The position numbers and the translations under genes were made by a program. A stretch of 15,274 bases of DNA, from assembly GCA_001513395.1 (NCBI GenBank), contig LFTP01000324.1:1-15274 (forward strand), given 5' to 3'. Below, one piece after another: positions 1-6,201 of this stretch (its first letter is position 1; every line of letters starts with the position of its first letter). Source of the DNA: Clostridia bacterium DTU080 (GTDB lineage Bacteria > Bacillota > Limnochordia > DTU080). The notes under the pieces are model-generated. The model was not told the origin of the DNA. It made no database searches and was given only the letters and a program-made list of their open reading frames with translations.

Positions 1-91
1 CCGCCACGGCTTGAGTCTCATACGCGTTAACCTTACACCCCAGTGTCATAAAGGCTGCTCGTTTGGACTCCGCTGTAGCGCTCAGTGTCAT
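1..91 (-). CDS. mtaB: tRNA t6A37 methylthiotransferase MtaB, N-terminal fragment cut by the window edge
   Basis: MtaB is a radical-SAM enzyme that adds a methylthio group to t6A at position 37 of ANN-decoding tRNAs. Only 30 codons lie in the window, but reading the minus strand from the ATG at 91 gives a peptide containing TLGCKVNAYETQA, the hallmark start of the MtaB family (usual form TLGCKVNQYETEA). Cys19 would be the first cluster ligand of the N-terminal methylthiotransferase domain. A GGAGGG lies directly before the ATG at 91, which is unusually close. A second in-frame ATG at 49 begins MTLGCKVN, but family members normally carry a few residues before TLGC, so 91 is preferred. The bases ATGACACTG occur at both starts, producing a 9-base direct repeat. 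In many Bacillota mtaB follows rsmE; here the Pho genes lie between them. Confidence 0.82.
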   Translation of the reverse strand, partial: MTLSATAESKRAAFMTLGCKVNAYETQAVA

Positions 92-476
92 CCCTCCGTC
101 CACAGTGTAGCGACTGAACTGCCCGGTGGCAAGAGCTCATTGTTCTCGCGATGCAGGCGGCCTGTTGTAATATCATCTCATAGAACTCCACCTGAGTTTC
201 GCCGGTGATCGTCAGATGGCTCCGAAGAAGGGTCCATTAGATAACCTGCCGAAGAAAGCTTCTAAGGAACAATAGTGCATCCTCACCAAGATCCGGCCCC
301 CAATCTTTGGTATCCTGCCGTTAAGGGCGAAGATAAGGCAGTTCAGCATCGACAAAGTCAAGAGCATGCCGTCACTTGGATCGACTTAATCTCGCATAGC
401 CCATCCGCTAAGGCACTCACGTTGGACAAAGGTTTTGCGATCCAGCGGAGGGCAAGTTGATCAATCTAAGTAATAC
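92..476. other. Divergent intergenic region between mtaB and phoB; no recognised gene
   Basis: This stretch separates the minus-strand mtaB from the plus-strand phoB. No tRNA, riboswitch or protein family was recognised. Two short plus-strand frames can be drawn: 216-275 (19 residues, lysine-rich, ATG start after a GGTGAT) and 275-460 (61 residues, GTG start after AAGGA at 6-base spacing), with the stop of the first overlapping the start of the second as TAGTG. Neither resembles a known protein, and the longer is rich in His and Gln with little hydrophobic core. No convincing phoB promoter or run of Pho-box repeats was found. It may be a remnant or an untranslated leader. Confidence 0.5.
104..132 (-). 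promoter_or_regulatory. Candidate promoter for mtaB
   Basis: On the minus strand TTGCCA (132-127) is followed after 17 bases by TACACT (109-104), a reasonable sigma-A match (5/6 and 4/6). Transcription would begin near 97, leaving only a few bases before the ATG at 91, so either the leader is nearly absent or the match is fortuitous. It would give mtaB its own promoter now that it is separated from rsmE. Confidence 0.25.
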
Positions 477-530
477 AGGAGGTGAAAGCGGCACTCTTCC
501 GCGCTCGGCAGCGGGAGTCTCCTGCCGCTG
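477..530 (+). promoter_or_regulatory. Displaced Shine-Dalgarno with two hairpins before phoB
   Basis: AGGAGGTGA at 477-485 pairs with the 16S rRNA 3' end over nine bases but lies 51 bases before the phoB ATG, and no start codon follows it at normal spacing. Between them lie two potential stems: GCGG (488-491) with CCGC (499-502), and CAGCGG (509-514) with CCGCTG (525-530), the latter competing with CGGCAG (506-511) and CTGCCG (522-527). If both stems form, about a dozen unpaired bases separate the ribosome site from the start, so structure could bridge the gap. The first 6 bases before the ATG show no Shine-Dalgarno. Confidence 0.4.
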
Positions 531-536
531 AATTCC

Positions 537-1232
537 ATGAAACAGCGCATACTGGTTGTCGATGATGAACCGGCAATCCTCGAGCTAGTCTCCTACAATC
601 TGAAAAGAGACGGCTACGAGGTCATCACGGCGGCTGACGGCAAGAGCGCCTTGGAGATGTTCATGAATGAAAAGCCGGACCTAGTTATCCTTGATCTGAT
701 GATCCCCGAGCCCGACGGATATGAGGTTTGCAAACGGATCCGGGCTCAAAGCGCCGTGCCGGTCATTATGTTGACTGCCAGAGGCGAGGAACAAGACCGC
801 ATCCGCGGACTTGATCTGGGTGCTGATGATTACGTCGTCAAGCCCTTCAGTCCCAGGGAGTTGCTAGCCCGGGTGCGCGCCGTGCTGCGCCGCTCGCCAA
901 TGGTGCAAGAAGACGGTCGTCTGGTCGCCGGGGATCTGGTCATCGACAGTGAGCGACATCAGGTGACTATCGCTGGGGAGCCCATCGAACTGACTCCCAA
1001 AGAGTTTGATCTGTTGAAGACGCTCGCCGAAAACACCGGCAAAGCCCTCGAAAGGGATTTTCTTCTCGAAAAGGTTTGGGGCTATGCATTCGCCGGTGCA
1101 ACCCGTACTTTGGACGTCCATATCCGCCGTCTCAGACAAAAGATCAACGATGATCCTCAAAATCCGCGCTACATTGAAACCGTTCACGGTGTAGGATATC
1201 GATTCAGAGAGCAGGTTCCGCAAGATGCCTGA
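537..1232 (+). CDS. phoB: Phosphate-regulon response regulator, PhoB/PhoP type (OmpR family)
   Basis: This 231-residue protein is a full-length OmpR/PhoB-family transcription factor. The receiver domain (about 4-118) has the acidic pair D9-D10, phospho-acceptor D53 in ILDLMIPEPDG, T80 and K102, so it should be competent for phosphorylation. The winged-helix DNA-binding domain (about 128-228) ends in TRTLDVHIRRLRQKI and the YIETVHGVGYRF strand-wing typical of PhoB/PhoP. The start is fixed by MKQRILVVDDEP, which matches the family N-terminus; an in-frame stop at 483 and the absence of another start codon exclude extension. The gene overlaps phoR by 8 bases. Context with phoR, Pst-like genes and phoU supports a phosphate role, whereas sequence alone would only say OmpR family. 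Translation initiation looks unusual because the good ribosome site lies 51 bases upstream. Confidence 0.9.
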   Translation: MKQRILVVDDEPAILELVSYNLKRDGYEVITAADGKSALEMFMNEKPDLVILDLMIPEPDGYEVCKRIRAQSAVPVIMLTARGEEQDRIRGLDLGADDYVVKPFSPRELLARVRAVLRRSPMVQEDGRLVAGDLVIDSERHQVTIAGEPIELTPKEFDLLKTLAENTGKALERDFLLEKVWGYAFAGATRTLDVHIRRLRQKINDDPQNPRYIETVHGVGYRFREQVPQDA

Positions 1233-2562
1233 ACATCTGGGGCTGATCCTCATTCTAGCCGTAGCGGCGGCGCTCACCGGTCTGTTCCTAGGTCTTGGGT
1301 GGTGGGGCTGGGCATTGTTTCCCGCTGCGGCAGCGATATATCTGGTCTGGGATCTGAATCGGCGCATTTACGGAGCAAAAGAAGGGCTGAAAAAGCTCGA
1401 GGAGGCTATATCGCAGCTACCGGAGGGCAAGCTGCCCAGTCTGTCCGTGCTGCCGGGACCGCAGCTTTTACATTTGGCCGCCACGATTCAGGAGACGCAA
1501 GAGCGGGTCCAGCAACGTCTGACACAACTGGAGCACGATCGCGATCGTCTGCGCGCTGTCTTCACGAGTATGCGTGATGCGGTCATAGCTTTGGGCGCCT
1601 CCGGCCGTATAGCACTTATCAACCCCGGAGCCGAACGCCTCTTTCATGTTGAGGCCGAAGAAGTAGTGGGTCGCAATGTGCTGGAAGTGATCCGCCATCG
1701 CCAACTGGCACGTACTATGCAAGAAGCCCTGGGCGGAGCCCAGCCGACCACTTTTGAGTTCGAGACCATTGACGTTCCGCCTCGCCATCTGCAAGCCGAG
1801 GTGGCTCCCGTTCGCACGGCCTCCGGCAAACTGTCCGGAGCAGTCGCTGTGCTACATGACGTTACACAACTGAGGCAATTGGAGAAGATTCGTTCTGAAT
1901 TCGTGGCTAATGTCTCCCACGAGTTGCGCACTCCCATAACATCCATTAAGGGATTCCTCGAAACCCTGCTTGACGGAGCGATGCACGATCCGGAAGTGTG
2001 TGCCCGCTTTCTTAATATCCTTTCCGGTGAGGCGGACCGGCTCGCCCATCTGGTTGACGACCTGCTGGAGTTGTCACGCCTCGAATCAGACGACACTGAA
2101 TTGACCCTGGAAGATCTGGATCTGCATACCGAAGTGACACAAGCCCTTGAGCTTGTTGCCCCCATGGCACAAGAAAAGGGGGTCACGCTCGACAATCAAG
2201 TACCGCCTGGTCTCCACATCAAAGCTGACGCGTCCCTGTTACGGCAAGCGCTGCTCAACCTTCTGGACAATGCAATCAAATATACTTCGAAAGGCGGACG
2301 GGTCTGGATCGAAGGAAGAACGACGGAAGACGGAAGAATCGCTATCAGCGTCTGTGATACCGGCCAAGGGATTCCCTCCCAGCATTTGCCCCGCATCTTC
2401 GAGAGATTCTACAGAGTAGATAAAGCCCGCTCGAGAGCCATGGGCGGGACCGGGCTCGGACTTTCAATCGTCCGCCATATTGTTGAGCAACATGGCGGTC
2501 AGATTCATGTTGAGAGCAGATTGGGTCACGGAAGCCGCTTCACCATGGCCTTTCCGCAGTGA
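1225..2562 (+). CDS. phoR: Phosphate-regulon sensor histidine kinase, PhoR type
   Basis: This 445-residue kinase would phosphorylate the PhoB-type regulator encoded just upstream. Two hydrophobic segments (about 5-25 and 27-43) are separated by only a few residues, so there is essentially no extracytoplasmic sensor. A charged coiled linker (50-108) leads to a PAS domain (about 105-215, with DAVIALGASGRIALINPGAE). The HisKA domain has the phosphorylatable H232 in NVSHELRTPITS. The catalytic domain shows the N box (LLNLLDNAIKYTSKGG), DTGQGIP, FERFYR and GGTGLGLSIV, all intact. The layout is that of PhoR proteins, which take their input from the Pst-PhoU complex through the membrane or PAS region. 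The start overlaps phoB (ATGCCTGA), with little Shine-Dalgarno of its own, which suggests translational coupling. Confidence 0.9.
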   Translation: MPEHLGLILILAVAAALTGLFLGLGWWGWALFPAAAAIYLVWDLNRRIYGAKEGLKKLEEAISQLPEGKLPSLSVLPGPQLLHLAATIQETQERVQQRLTQLEHDRDRLRAVFTSMRDAVIALGASGRIALINPGAERLFHVEAEEVVGRNVLEVIRHRQLARTMQEALGGAQPTTFEFETIDVPPRHLQAEVAPVRTASGKLSGAVAVLHDVTQLRQLEKIRSEFVANVSHELRTPITSIKGFLETLLDGAMHDPEVCARFLNILSGEADRLAHLVDDLLELSRLESDDTELTLEDLDLHTEVTQALELVAPMAQEKGVTLDNQVPPGLHIKADASLLRQALLNLLDNAIKYTSKGGRVWIEGRTTEDGRIAISVCDTGQGIPSQHLPRIFERFYRVDKARSRAMGGTGLGLSIVRHIVEQHGGQIHVESRLGHGSRFTMAFPQ

Positions 2563-2582
2563 ACTATCGCGCTAGGGGAGTC

Positions 2583-2616
2583 TTTACATATTGTTAACCA
2601 CCCTGTAAACAGGGTG
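2583..2616 (+). promoter_or_regulatory. Putative Pho box and adjoining operator-like hairpin
   Basis: TTTACA (2583-2588) and TTAACC (2594-2599) are direct repeats spaced 11 bases start to start, the periodicity and TTHACA-like form of PhoP binding repeats in Bacillus. Immediately after is a perfect inverted repeat CACCCTG-TAAA-CAGGGTG (2599-2616) with no following T-run, so it is not a standard terminator. Only two clear direct repeats are visible, where strong Bacillus sites have four. The position before the permease gene fits an internal, PhoB-activated promoter. Confidence 0.45.
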
Positions 2617-2630
2617 TGCCCCGCTAAAGG

Positions 2631-2639
2631 TGTTATACT
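2631..2639 (+). promoter_or_regulatory. Candidate extended -10 element before the Pst-like permease
   Basis: TGTTATACT reads as an extended -10 (TG, one base, TATACT at 2634-2639). No -35 hexamer is visible at 16-18 bases, which suits an activator-dependent promoter with the candidate Pho box upstream. Transcription would start near 2646, arguing for translation from GTG 2648 with almost no leader rather than from 2630 or 2639. Confidence 0.35.
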
Positions 2640-2647
2640 TGAGGATA

Positions 2648-4021
2648 GTGAAGCTTTTGGGGGGGATCGGGCTGAACTCATTGGCCTCTTTGCCGGCAGT
2701 AACCGGTATAGCGGTAGGGAGTCTACTGCTTGCTGGTCTTATAAGCGCGACCATAGCCTTTTTTATGCCGCAGCGCGTCGCCGGATGGGTACGCTTGGGT
2801 GTAGAGTGGGCCACTGCCCTGTCAGGGGCCGGCTATTTGGCTCTCATTCTGACTTTCAGGGAGCGGATCTCGTTTCCCCTGTGTAGCGGAATCATTATTC
2901 TGTCACATCTGCCGCTGGGCGTCCTTCTCCTCTTACAGGCTCTCGAGCCTCGCGGTGAAGAGATGGCTGCCGGCCGCGCCTTGGGATTGTCGATCTGGCA
3001 AATCGGACTGGCTACCGTCTCCAAGGCCTCTGTTGAACTCCGGGCCGCCATCGGTCTTTATGCGTCACGGCTTTTCGCGGACTTCGGCGCCTTGTTTGCG
3101 GTCATCAACGGACGCGAAGGTGTTTTTTGGGCGATTGCTCTGTCAGGCATCTCTATGTTTTGCCTTCAGAAGTCACTGGCCACCTTTGTAGGCCATACGG
3201 GACGGCCTATCTATCCCCCCTTGTTCGGCCCGCTTCCTGAACTTCCGCCGCGCCTGCGCGTTATACCTCGATCGGAGTTTTCGGTGTCCTTTGCGCTGCA
3301 CTTCACCCTGACACTCGTCGCTGTCGGCGCCATGTCCGAACTTGTCGGTCTAGCCGTTTTGCGCACGTGGATCACCGGCGGAACCCAGGCCGAGTTGGTT
3401 TCCGCACCCTCACCGCCGGGAACCATGGCCAAAGCGTTTACGGATGCACTGATCATCGTCGCCGGTGCAGGTCTTATCACGCTCGTAGCCAGCCGGATCC
3501 GCAGGGTGACCAAGTCCAAAGCCGGCTCGCACATCGCCGTTTGTCTGGCCGCTTTGTCGCCTATCATCTGGACGTATCCGGTGGTCATCAGTTCAAGAGT
3601 CAAACGCCCCATCCGGCTGTCGATCGCGGTAGTGGGACTCACCGCTTATGCCCTACTTCAGCTAGCAGCCGCCAGATGGGCGCATGCTGGTGCCGCCAGA
3701 CGTATGCTAAGATTAGGCCAGGCTACAACTGCCGCCGCGACGGGGGCTTTGGGCCTGCCCACCCAAGAGCCTCATCGTCGCCTGTTTTTGCCTGCACAGA
3801 TTCTCTCTTCAACCGCTGCTTGGTTGGCGAGTGCGGCGTTCTTAAATGCATTGTACTTTTCGCGTCAGAGACTATCAGCGGCTCCGGCTTTGGTTTGGAC
3901 CCTGCTGGCCGGAGTAGCTCAACTGGGCACTCTGATCTTGCGCTCTTTCGAGCTTCGCCCACGTGTTCGTGAAGGCGACCTATCCACTACGTTGGAGGAT
4001 TTGCGCCATGATGCTACCTGA
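2648..4021 (+). CDS. Fused PstC-PstA-like phosphate ABC transporter permease, divergent
   Basis: This protein of 457 residues, in roughly 11 hydrophobic segments, resembles two Pst permease domains in one chain. In the first half, after three membrane segments, EEMAAGRALGLSIWQ (about 104-118) matches the cytoplasmic EAA loop with its conserved LG (112-113) that contacts the ATPase, although the following LP is lost. The second half repeats the pattern: AATGALGLP (about 363-371, LG at 368-369) and LFLPAQ with LP at 381-382. PstC and PstA are normally separate proteins of roughly 280-330 residues. The RAxGET motif that normally follows the EAA loop is weak in half one (RLFADFG, 141-147) and absent in half two. 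The start is uncertain: GTG 2648 has GAGG three bases away, TTG 2639 has AAAGG eight bases away, and GTG 2630 is the longest. It overlaps the ATPase gene by 14 bases. No PstS gene is present. It may serve signalling rather than uptake. Confidence 0.72.
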   Translation: MKLLGGIGLNSLASLPAVTGIAVGSLLLAGLISATIAFFMPQRVAGWVRLGVEWATALSGAGYLALILTFRERISFPLCSGIIILSHLPLGVLLLLQALEPRGEEMAAGRALGLSIWQIGLATVSKASVELRAAIGLYASRLFADFGALFAVINGREGVFWAIALSGISMFCLQKSLATFVGHTGRPIYPPLFGPLPELPPRLRVIPRSEFSVSFALHFTLTLVAVGAMSELVGLAVLRTWITGGTQAELVSAPSPPGTMAKAFTDALIIVAGAGLITLVASRIRRVTKSKAGSHIAVCLAALSPIIWTYPVVISSRVKRPIRLSIAVVGLTAYALLQLAAARWAHAGAARRMLRLGQATTAAATGALGLPTQEPHRRLFLPAQILSSTAAWLASAAFLNALYFSRQRLSAAPALVWTLLAGVAQLGTLILRSFELRPRVREGDLSTTLEDLRHDAT

Positions 4022-4829
4022 ACCACCGAGTCCGCTGTCCGTAACGGTCAAAAATCTCACTGCGCGAGTCGACAAGGAGCAACAGTTGGACAACGTCTCC
4101 TTTGAAGTGGCCGCCGGTGATACTCTGGCGATCGTTGGTCCGGTCAATTCGGGGAAATCAGCTCTAATGTGGGCGATCAACCGTCTTTTGGATGAAGTGC
4201 CGGGTGCTCGGGTTGAAGGGCAGATTCTTGTGGAAGGAATCGATGTAACCCGCATTTCCACGCGTTCGCTGCGACGACGGGTAGGATTGCTTATTCCCAC
4301 GCCTTTGGCTCGCACACCTCTTGAGGAGATCGGTTTGGCGCTGCGAGGTCACTCAAGCGAAGAGATCGGCGAAGAGACTGAACGGGTCCTGCGTCTGGTG
4401 GGCCTGTGGCAAGAGATGCGCGGCCGCCTGCGACGACCGTATGACGCCACTGATCCGGTCATACTTCGTCTGATGGCACTGGCTCGCACCCTGGCCACCT
4501 CTCCGGGTCTGTTACTGCTGGATGACCCTACCCGGGGACTCGACAGCATCGGGCGTGCCCGTTTCGAAGATACGGTGATGGCAGCCATGGCAGCCGGAAC
4601 CATGACGTTGATATGGGCGACCAGAGAACCTGATCAGGCCGGGCGGATAAGCAAGAACATGGCCTTTCTCTGCTGTGGTAAGATAATCGAGATGGGATCC
4701 ACGGAAAGCCTTTTCGAACGTCCTGAAGATCCGCGTACCGAAAGCTTCCTCACCGGCAACTACAAGAAGCTGCTCTCATTAATCGGTCGTTCATCATCAC
4801 AGGAACCGTCTGGAGGTACAATTCCATGA
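4008..4829 (+). CDS. Degenerate PstB-like ABC ATPase subunit
   Basis: This 273-residue protein is clearly descended from PstB: NRLLDEVPGARVEGQILVEG (58-77) and the C-terminal PEDPRTESFLTGNY (239-252) match PstB-specific blocks. Walker A is intact (GPVNSGKS, 44-51) and the D-loop GLD (177-179) is kept. Other catalytic elements are not. The Q-loop VFQKP is replaced by LIPTP (Pro97 where Gln is expected). The LSGGQQQR signature is replaced by ATDPVILR (147-154). Walker B reads LLLLDDP with Asp173 in place of the catalytic Glu, and the H-loop VTH is ATR, with Arg206. It may bind ATP but should hydrolyse it poorly, if at all. The frame is open throughout, so this is not simple decay. ATG 4008 is chosen because GGAGG lies nine bases upstream; it overlaps the permease by 14 bases and phoU by 4. 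It could be a regulatory partner of the permease and PhoU. Confidence 0.85.
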   Translation: MMLPEPPSPLSVTVKNLTARVDKEQQLDNVSFEVAAGDTLAIVGPVNSGKSALMWAINRLLDEVPGARVEGQILVEGIDVTRISTRSLRRRVGLLIPTPLARTPLEEIGLALRGHSSEEIGEETERVLRLVGLWQEMRGRLRRPYDATDPVILRLMALARTLATSPGLLLLDDPTRGLDSIGRARFEDTVMAAMAAGTMTLIWATREPDQAGRISKNMAFLCCGKIIEMGSTESLFERPEDPRTESFLTGNYKKLLSLIGRSSSQEPSGGTIP

Positions 4830-5482
4830 ACGAGGGACGTTGCTGCCATCAGTTAGAGATCATCCACGACGACATCTTGCGCATGGGCACTCTGGTGGAA
4901 GAAGCTATACGCGATGCTGATCGCGCCTTGTCAGAGCAAGATCTGGAACTGGCCAAGTCGGTCATCGAAGGTGATAAAGCCATCGATAACCTGGAAAGAA
5001 GTATAGAAAGCGATTGCATCCGCATCTTGGCCCTGCATCACCCTTTGGCCAGCGACCTGCGAACGGTGACCACCGCCCTCAAAGTTATTACGGATTTGGA
5101 ACGCATGGCCGATCACGCCACCGCTATCGCTCTTATCGCCTTAAGGATAGGCGCCAACCCGCTGATTAAGCCTCTGGTGGACATCCCCCGTATGTCGACT
5201 CTCGCCCGCCAAATGGTTCACGAAAGCCTCGACGCCTTTGTCAGCCGTAACACGGAATTAGCGCAGAAAGTGCGCAGCGAAGACGATCTGATCGACAGAC
5301 TGTATTCGGAACTCCATGACGAACTGCTGGGCCTGATCATCCAAGGGACCAACACGGCAAATGCAGAGCAAGCTCTCAATCTGCTCTTCGTGGCCCAGCA
5401 CTTGGAGAGAATTGCGGATCACGCCACCAATATCGCTGAGCGTGTGATTTATCTGGTCACCGGAGAGCGTGTCTCCTCGTAA
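4826..5482 (+). CDS. phoU: Phosphate signalling protein PhoU
   Basis: PhoU is a cytoplasmic helical protein that links the Pst transporter to PhoR and represses the regulon when phosphate is plentiful. The 218 residues match the usual length. Two tandem three-helix repeats are visible, each with the metal-binding ExxxDH motif: LERMADHATAIA (E92, D96, H97) and LERIADHATNIAERV (E194, D198, H199). HHPLASDLRTVTTALKVITDLER (71-93) is the characteristic first-repeat signature. The ATG overlaps the stop of the ATPase gene as ATGA, preceded by GGAGG at suitable spacing, so the two are probably coupled. Unlike its partners, PhoU appears fully conserved, which suggests the signalling output of the complex is under selection. 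Its 3' end overlaps the convergent phosphoesterase gene by 34 bases. Confidence 0.93.
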   Translation: MNEGRCCHQLEIIHDDILRMGTLVEEAIRDADRALSEQDLELAKSVIEGDKAIDNLERSIESDCIRILALHHPLASDLRTVTTALKVITDLERMADHATAIALIALRIGANPLIKPLVDIPRMSTLARQMVHESLDAFVSRNTELAQKVRSEDDLIDRLYSELHDELLGLIIQGTNTANAEQALNLLFVAQHLERIADHATNIAERVIYLVTGERVSS

Positions 5483-6201
5483 TCGACATCACTGACCAAC
5501 CATGGACGAAAACCCAGGGCATCGGCGGAGACCAACCGGTAGTAAACACCGCGATGGCGTCCTCGGAGGGCCCGTCTGCCATAATCGCCGTGAAGATGAC
5601 CATAGACGCAGATGGACACACCGTATTCCTCCATAAGACATGTGAACCCCGTTGGCATACCCCCTGTCTCAGCCGGAGGAAAGTGCATCATGGCCACCAG
5701 GCGGCGGGCCCCCGATTGACGAGCTTTCTCAAGCGACATCCGTAGGCGCTGAAGCTCACGTTCATAGATACGGATGTCCTGAGCGGTCACGCCCTCCTTA
5801 GTGGGAAGATCCCATCCGCGCGTCCCACAGATCGCCGTATTGTCGGGCAGCAGTATACAATCGTTTTGTATGGCGTGAATATTAGCCGGCAATGCACGGC
5901 GCACCTTGCCGATGGCCTGCCACCAATAGTCGTGATTACCCCGCAGCAGAATGATCCGGCCGGGAAGGCGACCCAGGAAGTCCAAGTCAGGCAACGCTTC
6001 CTCCAGGCGCATGGCCCAGGAGATATCACCCGGCACCAAGACCCAGTCTTCGTCGCGCACCAGATCAACCCAAGCCTGTCGCAGATGATTCACATGATCC
6101 CGCCACTGCACACCGAACACGTCCATGGGCTTATCTTGGCCGCCCGGCAAATGTAAATCAGCGATGGCATATAGCTTGAACCGCTCAGTCGAAATAGACA
6201 A
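5449..6201 (-). CDS. Calcineurin-like metallophosphoesterase, substrate unknown
   Basis: This 250-residue protein has the complete motif set of a dinuclear-metal phosphoesterase: DLH (15-17), GD (58-59) in PGDISWAM, GNHD (88-91) in LRGNHDYWW, MMHFPP (171-176) and GHLH (201-204). The GDISWAM and GNHDYWW forms are typical of an uncharacterised family common in Clostridia. The substrate cannot be read from sequence; a nucleotide, phosphoprotein or phospholipid head group are all possible. The start is TTG at 6201 with GGAGG six bases upstream (6212-6208), giving a 17-base overlap with the preceding phosphodiesterase gene and probable coupling. It is the last gene of the minus-strand block and runs 34 bases into the end of phoU on the other strand, so no terminator separates the convergent units. 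Confidence 0.87.
   Translation of the reverse strand: MSISTERFKLYAIADLHLPGGQDKPMDVFGVQWRDHVNHLRQAWVDLVRDEDWVLVPGDISWAMRLEEALPDLDFLGRLPGRIILLRGNHDYWWQAIGKVRRALPANIHAIQNDCILLPDNTAICGTRGWDLPTKEGVTAQDIRIYERELQRLRMSLEKARQSGARRLVAMMHFPPAETGGMPTGFTCLMEEYGVSICVYGHLHGDYGRRALRGRHRGVYYRLVSADALGFRPWLVSDVDYEETRSPVTR

Noticed and set aside
43..60. Pho-box-like TGTCATAAA before phoB
   Set aside because: It is only a half-match to the E. coli box, lies inside the mtaB coding sequence and is nearly 500 bases from phoB.
41..91. Direct repeat CAGTGTCAT at 41-49 and 83-91
   Set aside because: It is explained by the two ATGACACTG (Met-Thr-Leu) codon runs in the mtaB N-terminus, not by an operator or mobile element.
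11..208. Plus-strand 65-codon frame at the left edge
   Set aside because: It is antisense to the start of mtaB, whose TLGCKVN motif on the minus strand is clear, and the plus-strand product looks like no protein.
2599..2616. Terminator between phoR and the permease gene
   Set aside because: The 7-bp stem has no T-run after it, and the Pho-box-like repeats and -10 point to a promoter or operator.
4008..4829. PstB-like gene as a sequencing-error artefact or pseudogene
   Set aside because: The frame is open and full length, family-specific blocks are kept at both ends and it overlaps its neighbours cleanly. The losses are substitutions at separate sites, not frame breaks.
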